From: an uncultured Erysipelotrichaceae bacterium
Lineage (GTDB): Bacteria > Bacillota_I > Bacilli_A > Erysipelotrichales > Erysipelotrichaceae
NCBI GenBank assembly: GCA_934675465.1
Contig: CAKUQM010000018.1
Span: 1 to 33,031 of the forward strand
DNA length: 33,031 nucleotides
Direction of reading: 5' to 3'
Shown here: in pieces, positions 1 to 9,700 of the stretch
Layout: the number at the start of each line of letters is the position of its first letter
How positions within the stretch are numbered: the stretch's first letter is position 1
The notes under the pieces: model-generated
Databases searched by the model: none
What the model was told of the DNA's origin: nothing
What the model saw: the letters and a program-made list of their open reading frames with translations, nothing else
Program-made: the position numbers and the translations under genes

Positions 1-33
1 GGTAATTCATTGTCTCAATTGGGTGAAGAAAAA

Positions 34-843
34 ATGTATGTATTGACTAATACAGTTGCTGAATTTTTGAATACATTTCAAAAGTTAAAGAACGTAAACT
101 TCAAAGATACTGAAGGTCTAGAAGAACTAAATAAGATGCATATAGATGAACATACTTTTGTTGAAATGAGAAGTATGGTTAATTTTGCGGGTTCTATAGC
201 TGGTGGCACTGTAGCAGGAACAGCGGGTGGTGCGTTTGTTGCACTTGGTGCCTATGGTGCGGCTCAAGCATTAGCTGCTGCATCAACAGGAACAGCAATA
301 GCAAGTTTAAGCGGAGCTGCTGCAACAAATGCAACTTTAGCTTTCTTTGGCGGAGGTTCGCTTGCGGCTGGAGGTTTAGGAATGGCAGGCGGCGCTGTTG
401 TATTAGGTGGCTTAGTTGTTGGACCTGCATTAGCTGTCGTTGGTTTGTTTGCAGGCAATGCTGCGAAAAAAGATCTAGAAAAGGCTTATACCAATAAATC
501 TGAAGCAATTCAAATTGCTACCCAATTAAATACTGCTGGTTTACAATGCGAGACGATTAGAAGAAGAACCTACATGTTCTATAATTTATTAGCAAGATTA
601 GATACTTATTTCTTACCACTAATATATAAGATGGAAGACATTTTTGAAAATGAGGGTGATGATTATAGCAAGTATTCAAAAGAATCAAAAGCTATTGTGG
701 CTTCTTGTGCAAGTATTGCTGTTTCAATCAAATCAGTACTAGACACTCCGATATTATCTGATGATGGTTTATTGACAAATGAATCAGAAGAAAAAGCAAC
801 AAGCATAGAGAAATTCCTTGATAATTTAAGAATCTCTTATTAA
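34..843 (+). CDS. Gly/Ala-rich putative membrane-associated protein, function unknown
   Basis: I do not recognise a named family. The protein has three parts. Residues about 1-50 are polar and probably helical. Residues about 48-142 are an exceptionally Gly/Ala-rich hydrophobic stretch with repeated GxxxG/GGG spacing (for example GGGSLAAGGLGMAGG), which resembles a glycine zipper able to pack in or on a membrane. Residues about 143-269 are charged and helical, with an acidic patch (ENEGDDYSKYSKES). No signal peptide or catalytic motif is seen. The start chosen is the ATG at 34, preceded by GGGTGAAG, a partial Shine-Dalgarno match. A TTG at 10 is in frame, and the frame stays open to the left edge, so the gene could begin outside the window. 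No terminator follows before the rplJ leader, so read-through is possible. Confidence 0.7.
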   Translation: MYVLTNTVAEFLNTFQKLKNVNFKDTEGLEELNKMHIDEHTFVEMRSMVNFAGSIAGGTVAGTAGGAFVALGAYGAAQALAAASTGTAIASLSGAAATNATLAFFGGGSLAAGGLGMAGGAVVLGGLVVGPALAVVGLFAGNAAKKDLEKAYTNKSEAIQIATQLNTAGLQCETIRRRTYMFYNLLARLDTYFLPLIYKMEDIFENEGDDYSKYSKESKAIVASCASIAVSIKSVLDTPILSDDGLLTNESEEKATSIEKFLDNLRISY

Positions 844-880
844 TACAAAATGATTAAAAGTGGAAAAAATTAAGATGCTA

Positions 881-909
881 TTGCATATTCCAAAGTTTTG
901 TGGTATTTT
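881..909 (+). promoter_or_regulatory. candidate promoter of rplJ-rplL-ybxB-rpoBC
   Basis: A TTGCAT -35-like box (881-886) is followed by a 17-nt spacer and TATTTT (904-909), with TGG directly in front of the -10 (an extended -10). The -35 match is weak (3 of 6). The position, just upstream of the L10 leader, supports it. Confidence 0.4.
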
Positions 910-914
910 TATTA

Positions 915-1027
915 AGCATCAATATACCATAGACAGTAACGGCGAATTGAGCTTAAAAATGTTACCGAGGTAAAAGTTGTGAATATGAACTTTTTAACCT
1001 GTGTCTTATGGATACGGGTTTTATTTG
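915..1027 (+). promoter_or_regulatory. ribosomal protein L10 leader (autoregulatory mRNA structure)
   Basis: The untranslated region before rplJ carries the elements I recall from the Firmicutes L10 leader: CATAGACAGTAACGGCG near 929-945, then GAGCTTAAAAAT, then TTACCGAGGT near 962-971. In that family the L10 or L10(L12)4 complex binds this RNA and controls rplJ-rplL expression. The 3' part ends in an intrinsic terminator, so the expected mode here is transcription attenuation. Family assignment is from memory of conserved blocks, not from a covariance search. Confidence 0.75.
996..1026 (+). terminator. attenuator terminator in the L10 leader
   Basis: AACCTGTGTC (996-1005), loop TTATG, and GATACGGGTT (1011-1020) form a 10-bp stem with two G.U pairs, followed by a T-rich run. 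It lies 30-60 nt before the rplJ start and is best read as the conditional terminator of the L10 leader. Confidence 0.7.
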
Positions 1028-1057
1028 TATGAGTATATTGGGTTAGAAAGAGGGAAT

Positions 1058-1618
1058 ATGAATCAAGCAGTATTGAATGCGAAACAGGAAATGGTAAGTG
1101 AGATTTCTTCTAAGATTAAGGAATCACAATCTACTGTTGTCGTAGAGTACCGTGGTCTAAGCGTAGCTGAAGTTACAGAATTAAGAAGAGCTTTAAGAGC
1201 TGAAGATGTTGACTTCAAAGTTTACAAGAACACAATGGCACAAAGAGCTGTAGATGAATTAGGTTTCGCTGAATTAAAGGAATCTTTAAAGGGACCTAAC
1301 GCAATGGCTTTCTCAAAGGATGCAACTGCACCTGCAAGAATTTTGTCAAAGTTCGCTAAGAACCACAAGGCATTAGTACTTAAGAGCGGTATCGTTGAAG
1401 GTAAAGAAGTTGATCTTGATACATTAAAAGAATTAGCTAACCTTCCAAATAGAGACGGTATGTTATCTATGCTATTAAGTTGTTTACAATCTCCAGTTAG
1501 ATCATTTGCATGTGTTGTTAAGGCAGTTGCAGATGCTAAGGAAGCAAATGGAGGCGAGGTTGCGGTAGCACCTGAAGCTACTGAGGAAGCAGCACCTGAA
1601 GCAGCTGCAACAGAATAA
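1058..1618 (+). CDS. rplJ: 50S ribosomal protein L10
   Basis: L10 is the base of the ribosomal stalk. It binds 23S rRNA through its N-terminal domain and carries L7/L12 dimers on its C-terminal helix. The N-terminus shows the family pattern (KQEMVSEISSKIKES, then VVEYRGLSVAEVTELRR, then FKVYKNTMAQRA). The 186 residues are somewhat longer than the usual 165-175, because of an acidic Ala/Glu tail (EATEEAAPEAAATE). The start is the ATG at 1058 with AGAGGG upstream. An in-frame GTG at 1001 lies inside the leader terminator and is rejected as the start. rplL follows after 14 nt. The product probably represses its own operon through the leader. Confidence 0.97.
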   Translation: MNQAVLNAKQEMVSEISSKIKESQSTVVVEYRGLSVAEVTELRRALRAEDVDFKVYKNTMAQRAVDELGFAELKESLKGPNAMAFSKDATAPARILSKFAKNHKALVLKSGIVEGKEVDLDTLKELANLPNRDGMLSMLLSCLQSPVRSFACVVKAVADAKEANGGEVAVAPEATEEAAPEAAATE

Positions 1619-1632
1619 GGAGAAATATTAAA

Positions 1633-2004
1633 ATGGCAAAAATCAATCATGAAGATATCTTAGCTTATCTAGAAGAAGCTAGCATTCTTGAATTAAACGA
1701 TCTTGTAAAGGCAATCGAAGAAAAGTTCGGTGTTACAGCAGCAGCACCAGTTGCAGTAGCAGCAGCACCTGCTGAAGCAGCTGATCAAGGTCCTACTTCT
1801 GTATCAGTTATCTTAAGCTCATTTGGTGAAGCTAAGACTGCTGTTATCAAGGTAGTTAAGGAAATCACTGGTCTAGGCTTAGTTGAAGCTAAGGGTCTAG
1901 TTGACAAGTGTCCAAGTCCTATCAAGGAAAACATTAGTGTAGAAGAAGCTGAAGAAATCAAGAAGAAGTTAGTTGACGCTGGCGCTTCTGTTGAAGTTAA
2001 GTAA
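1633..2004 (+). CDS. rplL: 50S ribosomal protein L7/L12
   Basis: This is the stalk protein that recruits and stimulates translational GTPases. An N-terminal dimerisation helix (residues 1-33) is followed by an Ala/Pro-rich flexible hinge (about 34-51), then the globular C-terminal domain with the signature KVVKEITGLGLVEAKGLVD and the GTPase-contact region. At 123 residues it has family length. AAGGAG precedes the ATG by about 11 nt. It is co-transcribed with rplJ. In this protein family several copies bind each L10, so high translation efficiency is expected. Confidence 0.98.
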   Translation: MAKINHEDILAYLEEASILELNDLVKAIEEKFGVTAAAPVAVAAAPAEAADQGPTSVSVILSSFGEAKTAVIKVVKEITGLGLVEAKGLVDKCPSPIKENISVEEAEEIKKKLVDAGASVEVK

Positions 2005-2008
2005 TTAA

Positions 2009-2599
2009 ATGTCTCATTATTATACGGATAATAGTCAATTGGCTAGTAATCCTAGATCATTTGACTATTATTTCGATAATGAGAAGTTCATATTTACTAC
2101 TGATAATGGCGTTTTCTGCAAAGAAAACGTCGATTACGGTAGTTATTTATTAATTAAAAACACATTCAGACAAGCATTAGGTAATAGGCTGCTAGATCTT
2201 GGCTGCGGTTGGGGACCTGTTGGGATTATCATTAAAAGATTTAATCCTGATATTGAGGTAACTGCTGTAGATGTTAACTTAAGAGCTGTACAGCTTACTA
2301 ATCTAAATGCTGTTCAAAACAAAACACTGATTAAAGCTTGTTTATGTACAGACATATTAACTTTGAACTTATTGTTTGATTCTATAATTTTAAACCCGCC
2401 CATACGAGCGGGTAAAGTTGTCATATATGATCTCTATGATAAAGCATATCATACTTTAAGAGAAAATGGGTCTTTATATATTGTCATTCAGAAGAAACAG
2501 GGCGCCAGCTCTAGTGTGAACAAGCTTAGTGAGTTATTTAAAACTGTCACTGTCTTGGATCGCGAAGGTGGATACTGGGTGATTCAAGCGATTAAATAA
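2009..2599 (+). CDS. ybxB: class I SAM-dependent methyltransferase, RsmC/YbxB-like
   Basis: A Rossmann-fold methyltransferase related to the RsmC/RlmG rRNA guanine-N2 methyltransferases. The SAM-binding motif I is LLDLGCGWGPVGI (residues 61-73). An acidic motif II follows (TAVDVN, 85-90). The catalytic NPPIR is at 129-133, the N-P-P-[FYHI] form typical of amino-methyltransferases acting on nucleic acid. The region FTTDNGVFCKENVDYGS matches the conserved entry to this family. The 196 residues make it a single-domain form. It sits between rplL and rpoB exactly as ybxB does in Bacillus subtilis. The start is 4 nt after the rplL stop without a clear Shine-Dalgarno, suggesting translational coupling. 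The exact rRNA target cannot be told from sequence. Confidence 0.88.
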   Translation: MSHYYTDNSQLASNPRSFDYYFDNEKFIFTTDNGVFCKENVDYGSYLLIKNTFRQALGNRLLDLGCGWGPVGIIIKRFNPDIEVTAVDVNLRAVQLTNLNAVQNKTLIKACLCTDILTLNLLFDSIILNPPIRAGKVVIYDLYDKAYHTLRENGSLYIVIQKKQGASSSVNKLSELFKTVTVLDREGGYWVIQAIK

Positions 2600-2634
2600 T
2601 TCTACACTGTTTAATAGGAAAGGACGGCGTATTA

Positions 2635-5600
2635 ATGAAGCAATCTTATCATGTTGTTGAATCGGGTAGACATTCCTCTCGCCGTGATTATTCAAAAGTA
2701 AGTGGTCAACTTGAACTTCCTTACTTAGTTGAAATTCAAACAGATTCTTTTAAGTGGTTCACTGAAAAAGGAATCAAAGAAGTGTTTGATGAGATTTACC
2801 CAATTCAAAACTATAGCGGCAACATTCGTTTGAAGTTGGTTAGCTATGAATTCCGTAAGCCAAAGTATACTGTAGCCGAATGTAAATATCGTGAGACAAA
2901 TTACTGTGCTCCACTTTGGGCTAATATGGAACTAGAAATCTATAATGAGGAGACTGGTGAAATCATCAATAGGCCAGAAGAAGTTTTCTTAGGAGACTTC
3001 CCAATGATGACTGCAACCGGTACTTTTATCATTAACGGTGCTGAGAGAGTTATAGTTTCTCAGATTGTTAGATCTCCGGGTGCTTATTTTGACATCCAAT
3101 CTGATGATAAGACTGGTAAAGAAACTATTGATGGCGAATTAATCCCATCAAGAGGAACTTGGTTAGAATTTCTAACTGATGAGAAGAAAACTGCGCTTGG
3201 TAAGGTCATGAATATGAGTGTTGACCGTAAGCGTAAGATCTTATCTACTATATTATTGAAAACAATTGGCTTCTCTTTGAACCTTGAAAAGGGAGAAGAC
3301 GCTTTTGACGTTAATAAGGTTAAGACTTTTATTAAGTCAATGGGCTTAGAGGTTTATGATGATCTAATTAATCAAAATGATGATCGTGAATTCTTGAACA
3401 TCTATGAAGCTATTTATACATCTTTCCTTGGTGCTTACGAGGAGATTACAAATACTCTTTATGCAGATAAGACAAATACAACTGATGCAGCTCTAATCGA
3501 AATGCATCGCAACCAAAAACAAGATGAAGTACCTACAATCGAAGGTGCTGGTTCTTTGATGAATGCTAAGTTCTTTGATGCGAAGAAGTATGATTTAACT
3601 CCTGCTGGAAGATACAAGTTAGGAAGAAAATTAAATGTCATCGACAGAATTGAGAATCATGTATTAGCTCAAGATTTATATAAGGCTGATGGTTCATTGT
3701 TGATGAAAAAGGGTACTTTAGTACACAAAGAAGAAAGAAACTTATTAAGAGAAGAATTAACTAAGGGTAGCCATGTTGAGGCATTCCCATTCAGACATAG
3801 TTTCTCTCATCCAACTGTTGTTGAAGTTGAGACTAAAAATAAGTTGGCTCTTGTTGGCAGAATTTTAGCAAATGATCTTGAACTTAAGGATGAAGTAATT
3901 TATCAAGGTACTGCATTAAGTGAAGAAGATGTTAAGAAGATTGCCAAGGAGTTTAAGGTAATCAGTGTATATTCAGGCATTATTTCTAAGCCAGTTGAGC
4001 TTACAAGAGACAATATCGATGCTGTATTAGACTATGGTCAAAGATTCTTTATCTTAGCAAGAATTACTGATAAGGCAGGAGATGTTATGATTGACGACGA
4101 ACCTGCTATGCCTTTATATATTCCAGATCATGACTCATATATTTTGATGTCTGATAAGGAAGCTATTATTAGAGAAAGAATTTCTAAGGGCGAAAAGATG
4201 ACTGCATGGCTTGTTGGTAGTGCATGTCAAGTTGTTTATATCGAAAATCCAAATGATGCAAATTCTAAGATTAAGTTAATTGGTGTTGATCCACTTAATG
4301 ATAAGAAGTGCATTACTATTTCTGATATGATTGCTCTATATTCTTATATGTTATCAATGCTAGATGGAGTTGGTTCTACTGATGAAATCGATATGCTTGG
4401 TAATAGACGTATTAGAACTGTTGGTGAATTAATCCAAAACCAATTCAGAATTGGTTTGAGTAGAATGGAAAAGGCTGTTAAGGAAAAGATGTCTATCGCT
4501 GATGTTGAAACATCTACACCTAAGAGCTTAACAAACAATCGTCCATTATCTGGTGCGATTAAGGAATTCTTCTCAAGTTCTCAATTGTCACAATTTATGG
4601 ACCAACAAAATCCACTTGCTGAATTAACAAATAAGCGTCGTATTTCAGCATTAGGTCCAGGTGGCCTAACAAGAGAAAGAGCAGGTTTTGAAGTACGTGA
4701 CGTTCATAACTCTCACTACGGTAGAATCTGTCCTATCGAGACTCCAGAAGGTCAAAACATCGGTTTGATTTCTTATTTAACTTCTTATGCGAAGGTTAAT
4801 GAATATGGTTTCATTCAAACTCCTTATCGTAAGGTTGATAAGAACGGACATGTTTCTGAAGATTATATCTATTTGTCTGCAGATGATGAAAATGACTACA
4901 TCATTGCACAGGCAAACGAGGTTGAAGATGGCAAGCTAAAGAATGAAATGGTTGTTGCTAGAAAAGCTGGTGAAACTATCATGGCTAAGGCTGAAGAAGT
5001 TGAGCTATGTGACGTATCTCCTAAGCAAATCGTTTCTATCGCTGCTGCTTGTATTCCATTCCTTGAAAACGATGACTGTACTCGTGCCCTAATGGGTGCT
5101 AACATGCAACGTCAGGCTGTTCCTTTGTTGAATCCTCATTCACCATATGTTGGTACAGGTATTGAGGCTAAGATTGCAAGAGACTCTGGTACTGGTGTTG
5201 TTACAAATGATACAGGTGTCGTAACTTATGCTGACTCTAGAACTGTTGTTATTGCGGATAGTGATGGCAAGGAACATGAGTATCCTCTTGAGAAGTTTGC
5301 TAGATCAAATGCAGGTACATGTATCAACCAAAAGCCAATTGTTGCCAAGGGTGACATGGTTAAGGCTGGTGAACTAATTGCAGATGGTCCAAGTATGCAA
5401 GATGGTGAATTGGCTCTAGGTCAAAACGTAACTATCGCATTCATGACATGGCATGGTTATAACTATGAAGATGCCATCATTATGTCTGAACGTATGGTTA
5501 AGGATGATGTTTATACTTCAATTCATATTGAGGAATATACAATCGAAAGAAGAAAGACTAAATTAGGTGAAGAAGAAATCACAAGAGATATTCCAAATGT

Positions 5601-6753
5601 TCAAGAAGGTGCATGCCGTAATCTTGATAGCCGCGGTATCGTAATGGTTGGCGCTGAGGTTAAGGAAGGCGATATCCTTGTTGGTAAGGTTACTCCTAAG
5701 GGTCAATCTGATGCTTCTCCAGAAGAAAAGCTATTGTTAGCGATCTTCGGTGAAAAGTCTCATGAAGTTCGTGATAACTCATTAAGAGTTCCTCATGGTG
5801 GTGCTGGTATTGTTCAATCAATCAGAGTATTCAACCGTAAGGATGGTCATGATGAATTAAATCCAGGTGTTATCGAAGAAATTAGAGTTTATGTTGTTCA
5901 AAAACGTAAGATTTCTGAAGGTGATAAGATGGCTGGTAGACACGGTAACAAGGGTGTTATTTCTAAGATCCTTCCAATCGAAGATATGCCAATTATGCCA
6001 GATGGTACTCCTGTTGATATTATGTTAAATCCATTCGGTGTTCCTTCTCGTATGAACATCGGTCAGGTATTGGAAGTTCACTTGGGTATGGCTGCTAAGA
6101 AACTTGGTGTCAAGTTCGCTACTCCGGTATTCGATGGTATTTCTAATGATGATTTAATGGATATTATGAAAGAAGCTGAGGTTAATCCAGATGGTAAGTT
6201 AGTATTACGTGATGGTAAGACTGGTGAACCATATGATGAGAGAATTTCAGTTGGTGTCATGTATATGATTAAGTTGGCACACATGGTTGACGATAAGTTG
6301 CATGCTCGTGCTACAGGTCCTTATTCAATGGTTACACAACAACCATTAGGTGGTAAGGCTCAAAATGGTGGTCAAAGATTCGGTGAAATGGAAGTTTGGG
6401 CACTAGAGGCATATGGTGCTGCTCATACACTTGAAGAAATCTTGACAATTAAGTCAGATGATATCAATGGTAGAACAAGAGCACTTAACGCTATTAAGAA
6501 GAGTCAAACTATTCCAGAACCTGGATTACCTGAATCATTCAACGTATTACGTAATGAACTTAAGGCATTGGCTGTCGATGTTAAGTTACTAGATGGTGAA
6601 GGCAATGAAGTTAATGTTTCAAGCTTTGCGGATGACGATGATGCACAAGACAAGAATAATCAAGTAGCAGAAGCTTCTGATTTAACAATTAAGACTGAAG
6701 CAGAACTAGAAGAAGAAGCCCCTGAAGCTGTTATGGGCTTGGATGAAGAATAG
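2635..6753 (+). CDS. rpoB: DNA-directed RNA polymerase subunit beta
   Basis: The beta subunit forms the upper half of the polymerase active cleft. Diagnostic blocks run in order: TGTFIINGAERVIVSQ, the rifamycin region SSSQLSQFMDQQNPLAEL (from about residue 648), GPGGLTRERAG, TWHGYNYEDAI, KRKISEGDKMAGRHGNKG, and the C-terminal GGQRFGEMEVWALEAYGA. At 1372 residues it is about 180 longer than B. subtilis RpoB (1193, from memory). The largest extra segment is about residues 380-541. Residue 666 is Asn where E. coli has His526 (see findings). The C-terminal tail is acidic. The Shine-Dalgarno is GGAAAGGACGG. It is separated from ybxB by 35 nt and from rpoC by 8 nt. Confidence 0.99.
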   Translation: MKQSYHVVESGRHSSRRDYSKVSGQLELPYLVEIQTDSFKWFTEKGIKEVFDEIYPIQNYSGNIRLKLVSYEFRKPKYTVAECKYRETNYCAPLWANMELEIYNEETGEIINRPEEVFLGDFPMMTATGTFIINGAERVIVSQIVRSPGAYFDIQSDDKTGKETIDGELIPSRGTWLEFLTDEKKTALGKVMNMSVDRKRKILSTILLKTIGFSLNLEKGEDAFDVNKVKTFIKSMGLEVYDDLINQNDDREFLNIYEAIYTSFLGAYEEITNTLYADKTNTTDAALIEMHRNQKQDEVPTIEGAGSLMNAKFFDAKKYDLTPAGRYKLGRKLNVIDRIENHVLAQDLYKADGSLLMKKGTLVHKEERNLLREELTKGSHVEAFPFRHSFSHPTVVEVETKNKLALVGRILANDLELKDEVIYQGTALSEEDVKKIAKEFKVISVYSGIISKPVELTRDNIDAVLDYGQRFFILARITDKAGDVMIDDEPAMPLYIPDHDSYILMSDKEAIIRERISKGEKMTAWLVGSACQVVYIENPNDANSKIKLIGVDPLNDKKCITISDMIALYSYMLSMLDGVGSTDEIDMLGNRRIRTVGELIQNQFRIGLSRMEKAVKEKMSIADVETSTPKSLTNNRPLSGAIKEFFSSSQLSQFMDQQNPLAELTNKRRISALGPGGLTRERAGFEVRDVHNSHYGRICPIETPEGQNIGLISYLTSYAKVNEYGFIQTPYRKVDKNGHVSEDYIYLSADDENDYIIAQANEVEDGKLKNEMVVARKAGETIMAKAEEVELCDVSPKQIVSIAAACIPFLENDDCTRALMGANMQRQAVPLLNPHSPYVGTGIEAKIARDSGTGVVTNDTGVVTYADSRTVVIADSDGKEHEYPLEKFARSNAGTCINQKPIVAKGDMVKAGELIADGPSMQDGELALGQNVTIAFMTWHGYNYEDAIIMSERMVKDDVYTSIHIEEYTIERRKTKLGEEEITRDIPNVQEGACRNLDSRGIVMVGAEVKEGDILVGKVTPKGQSDASPEEKLLLAIFGEKSHEVRDNSLRVPHGGAGIVQSIRVFNRKDGHDELNPGVIEEIRVYVVQKRKISEGDKMAGRHGNKGVISKILPIEDMPIMPDGTPVDIMLNPFGVPSRMNIGQVLEVHLGMAAKKLGVKFATPVFDGISNDDLMDIMKEAEVNPDGKLVLRDGKTGEPYDERISVGVMYMIKLAHMVDDKLHARATGPYSMVTQQPLGGKAQNGGQRFGEMEVWALEAYGAAHTLEEILTIKSDDINGRTRALNAIKKSQTIPEPGLPESFNVLRNELKALAVDVKLLDGEGNEVNVSSFADDDDAQDKNNQVAEASDLTIKTEAELEEEAPEAVMGLDEE

Positions 6754-6761
6754 GAGGATCT

Positions 6762-9700
6762 ATGGCAAATAATAAATTTGAAGCAATTAAAGTTGGATTA
6801 GCTTCTCCTGAAAGAATTCGTGAGTGGTCATATGGTGAGGTAACAAAGCCTGAGACTATTAACTATCGTTCTCAAAAACCTGAGAAAGATGGTTTATTCT
6901 GCGAAAGAATTTTCGGTCCAACAAAGGACTGGGAATGTGCTTGTGGTAAGTACAAGAAAGTAAGATACAAGGGTATCACTTGTGATAGATGTGGTGTTGA
7001 AATTACTAAGTCTTCTGTTAGAAGAGAAAGATTTGGTCATATTTCTTTAGCTGCTCCAGTTGTTCATATTTGGTACCTTAAGGGTATCCCATCTAGAATG
7101 GGTCTTGTACTAAATGTATCTCCTAAGATTCTTGAAGAGATCGTATATTTCGTAACTTGGATTGTTACAGATCCAGGTAGTACCGATCTTCAATATAAGC
7201 AGCCATTAAGTGAAATGGAAGTTAGAAACTACCAAGCACTATATGGTGAGAAAGCTTTCAAGGCAGCTACTGGTGCAGAAGCTATTAAGACACTTCTTGA
7301 ACAAGTAGATGTTGTTAAGGAACAAAAGGAGATTAAGAAAGAGCTAGAAAAGGCTCAAGGTGATAAGCGTAAGAAGCTTATTAAGAGACTTGAAACTGTT
7401 AACGCATTTGTTAATAGTGATAATAAGCCTGAGTGGATGGTACTTACAGAACTTCCTGTAATACCACCAGATTTAAGACCGATGTTACAACTTGATGGTG
7501 GTCGTTTTGCGACAAGTGATTTGAATGACTTGTATCGTAGAGTTATCACTCGTAATAATCGTTTAAGAAAGTTACTAGAAATTGGTACACCTTCAATTAT
7601 CGTTCAAAACGAAAAGCGTATGTTACAGGAAGCTGTCGATGCGCTAATCGATAACGGTAGAAGAGGTAATCCAGTTAAGGGTAGTGCTAATCGTCCTCTT
7701 AAGTCATTGTCACATAGCTTAAAGGGTAAGCAAGGTCGTTTCAGACAGAACTTATTAGGTAAGCGTGTTGACTTCTCTGGTAGATCAGTTATTGCGGTTG
7801 GTCCAAATCTAAAGATGTACCAATGTGGTATTCCTCGTGAGATGGCAATCAACTTGTATAGACCGTTTGTAGAGAGCGAACTTGTTTTACAAAAGATTGC
7901 ACAATCTTTAAAGCAAGCTGAAAAGATGGTTGATAAGCAAGATCCTCAAATTTGGGATGTTGTTGAAGAAATCATGGATAATCATCCAGTATTCTTAAAC
8001 AGAGCTCCTACACTTCATAGACTTGGTATCCAAGCTTTCAAACCTAAATTAGTAGAAGGCCGTGCAATTAGACTTCACCCATTAGTATGTACTGCGTTCA
8101 ACGCTGACTTCGATGGTGACCAGATGGCTGTGCACTTGCCTTTAAGTGAGAAGGCTAGAGCTGAGGCTGAGATTTTGATGCTAGCAAGCAACAATATCTT
8201 GGGCCCTAAGGATGGTAAACCTATCGTTACTCCATCTCAGGATATGGTTCTTGGTAACTTCTATCTAAATATGGAAGAAACTAAGGAAGAGTTCTATCAC
8301 AAGGCTGAAGTATTAAAGACTTTAGGTGATGAAGAGGCTGCAGAAATGTGGACTCGCTTCGGTGATAATGAAGGTCACGTTTATAAGGACTTTAATGAAG
8401 CATTGATGGCTTATCAAAATAAGCAAGTTCATCTTCATACAAGAGTTGCGATTGCAGCTGGTTCTTTAAAGAAGACTTGTTTCACTGAAGAAGAAAACAA
8501 TATGTATCTAATTACTACTATTGGTAAGTTGATTTTCAACAATGCCTTCCCTAGTGATTTCCCATATATTAATATGGTTACTACAGATACATTAAAGAGA
8601 ACTCCTCATGATCAATTTGTTCCTTATGGTACTGATATTTGTGCTCATATTGCTGGATTAAAGGTTAGCCCTGAATTCACTAAGAAGGCACTTGGTAATG
8701 TAATTGCCGAAGTATTCGCTAAGTATCGTACAAATGGTTCAAGTACAATTCTTGATAATATCAAGGACTTAGGTTTTGAGTACTCAACTGTTGCAGGTAT
8801 GACAGTATCTCTAGCAGATATTAACGTTGCGCCTAATAAGCAAATGTATGTTGATGAAGCTAAGAAGAAGGCTGATGTCCTACAAAACTTGTTGGACAGA
8901 GGTCAATTAACTCCACCAGAATGGGAAAAGCATTTCTCTCAATTGTGGTCTGATACAAAGGACAAGATTGGTGATGAAGTTATGAATAGCTTAGAGAGAA
9001 AATCTCCAATTAACATGATGGCTGTATCTGGTGCCAGAGGTAATAAGTCACACTTTACACAGTTAGCAGGTATGAGAGGTCTTATGGGTAGACCTACCCA
9101 ATCCAAATCTAAGAAGGAATATCAACCTTCAATCATTGAGGTTCCTATTTATTCTTGTTTCCGTGAGGGTATGAGTGTATCGGAATTCTTTATTTCAACA
9201 CACGGTGTTCGTAAGGGTTTAACAGATACAGCCTTAAAGACTGCTGAATCTGGTTATTTGACAAGACGTCTTGTTGATGTTTCTCAAGATGTTATTATCA
9301 TGGAAGATGATTGTCATACTGATATGGGTTACTATGTTGAGGCAATCATTGATAGAAAAGACAATAGTATCATCGAATCATTCGCTGATCGTATTATTGG
9401 TCGTTTCTCTAAGGAAGTAGTTACTCATCCAGAAACTGGTGAAGTTATCATTGGTGAAGATGAATTCATTGATGAAGATAAGGCTAGAGAAATTGTTGCG
9501 GCCGGTATTAAGGGAATGTATATTAGAAATACATTTACTTGTAGATCTAAAGATGGTATTTGTCGTAAATGTTATGGACGTAACATGGCTACTGGTAAGC
9601 TAGTTGAAAACGGTGAGGCTGTAGGTATTATGGCTGCTCAATCAATCGGTGAACCTGGTACTCAGCTAACAATGCGTACTTTCCATACAGGTGGTGTTGC

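Noticed and set aside
194..508. Minus-strand ORFs opposite the Gly/Ala-rich gene (194-508 and 264-458)
   Set aside because: They are mirror products of GC-richer Gly/Ala codons. The Leu/Gln- and Pro/Ala-rich low-complexity translations have no Shine-Dalgarno and sit wholly inside a better gene.
1001..1057. N-terminal extension of L10 from a GTG at 1001
   Set aside because: The added 19 codons lie in the leader terminator and have no ribosome binding site. L10 homologues start near the ATG at 1058.
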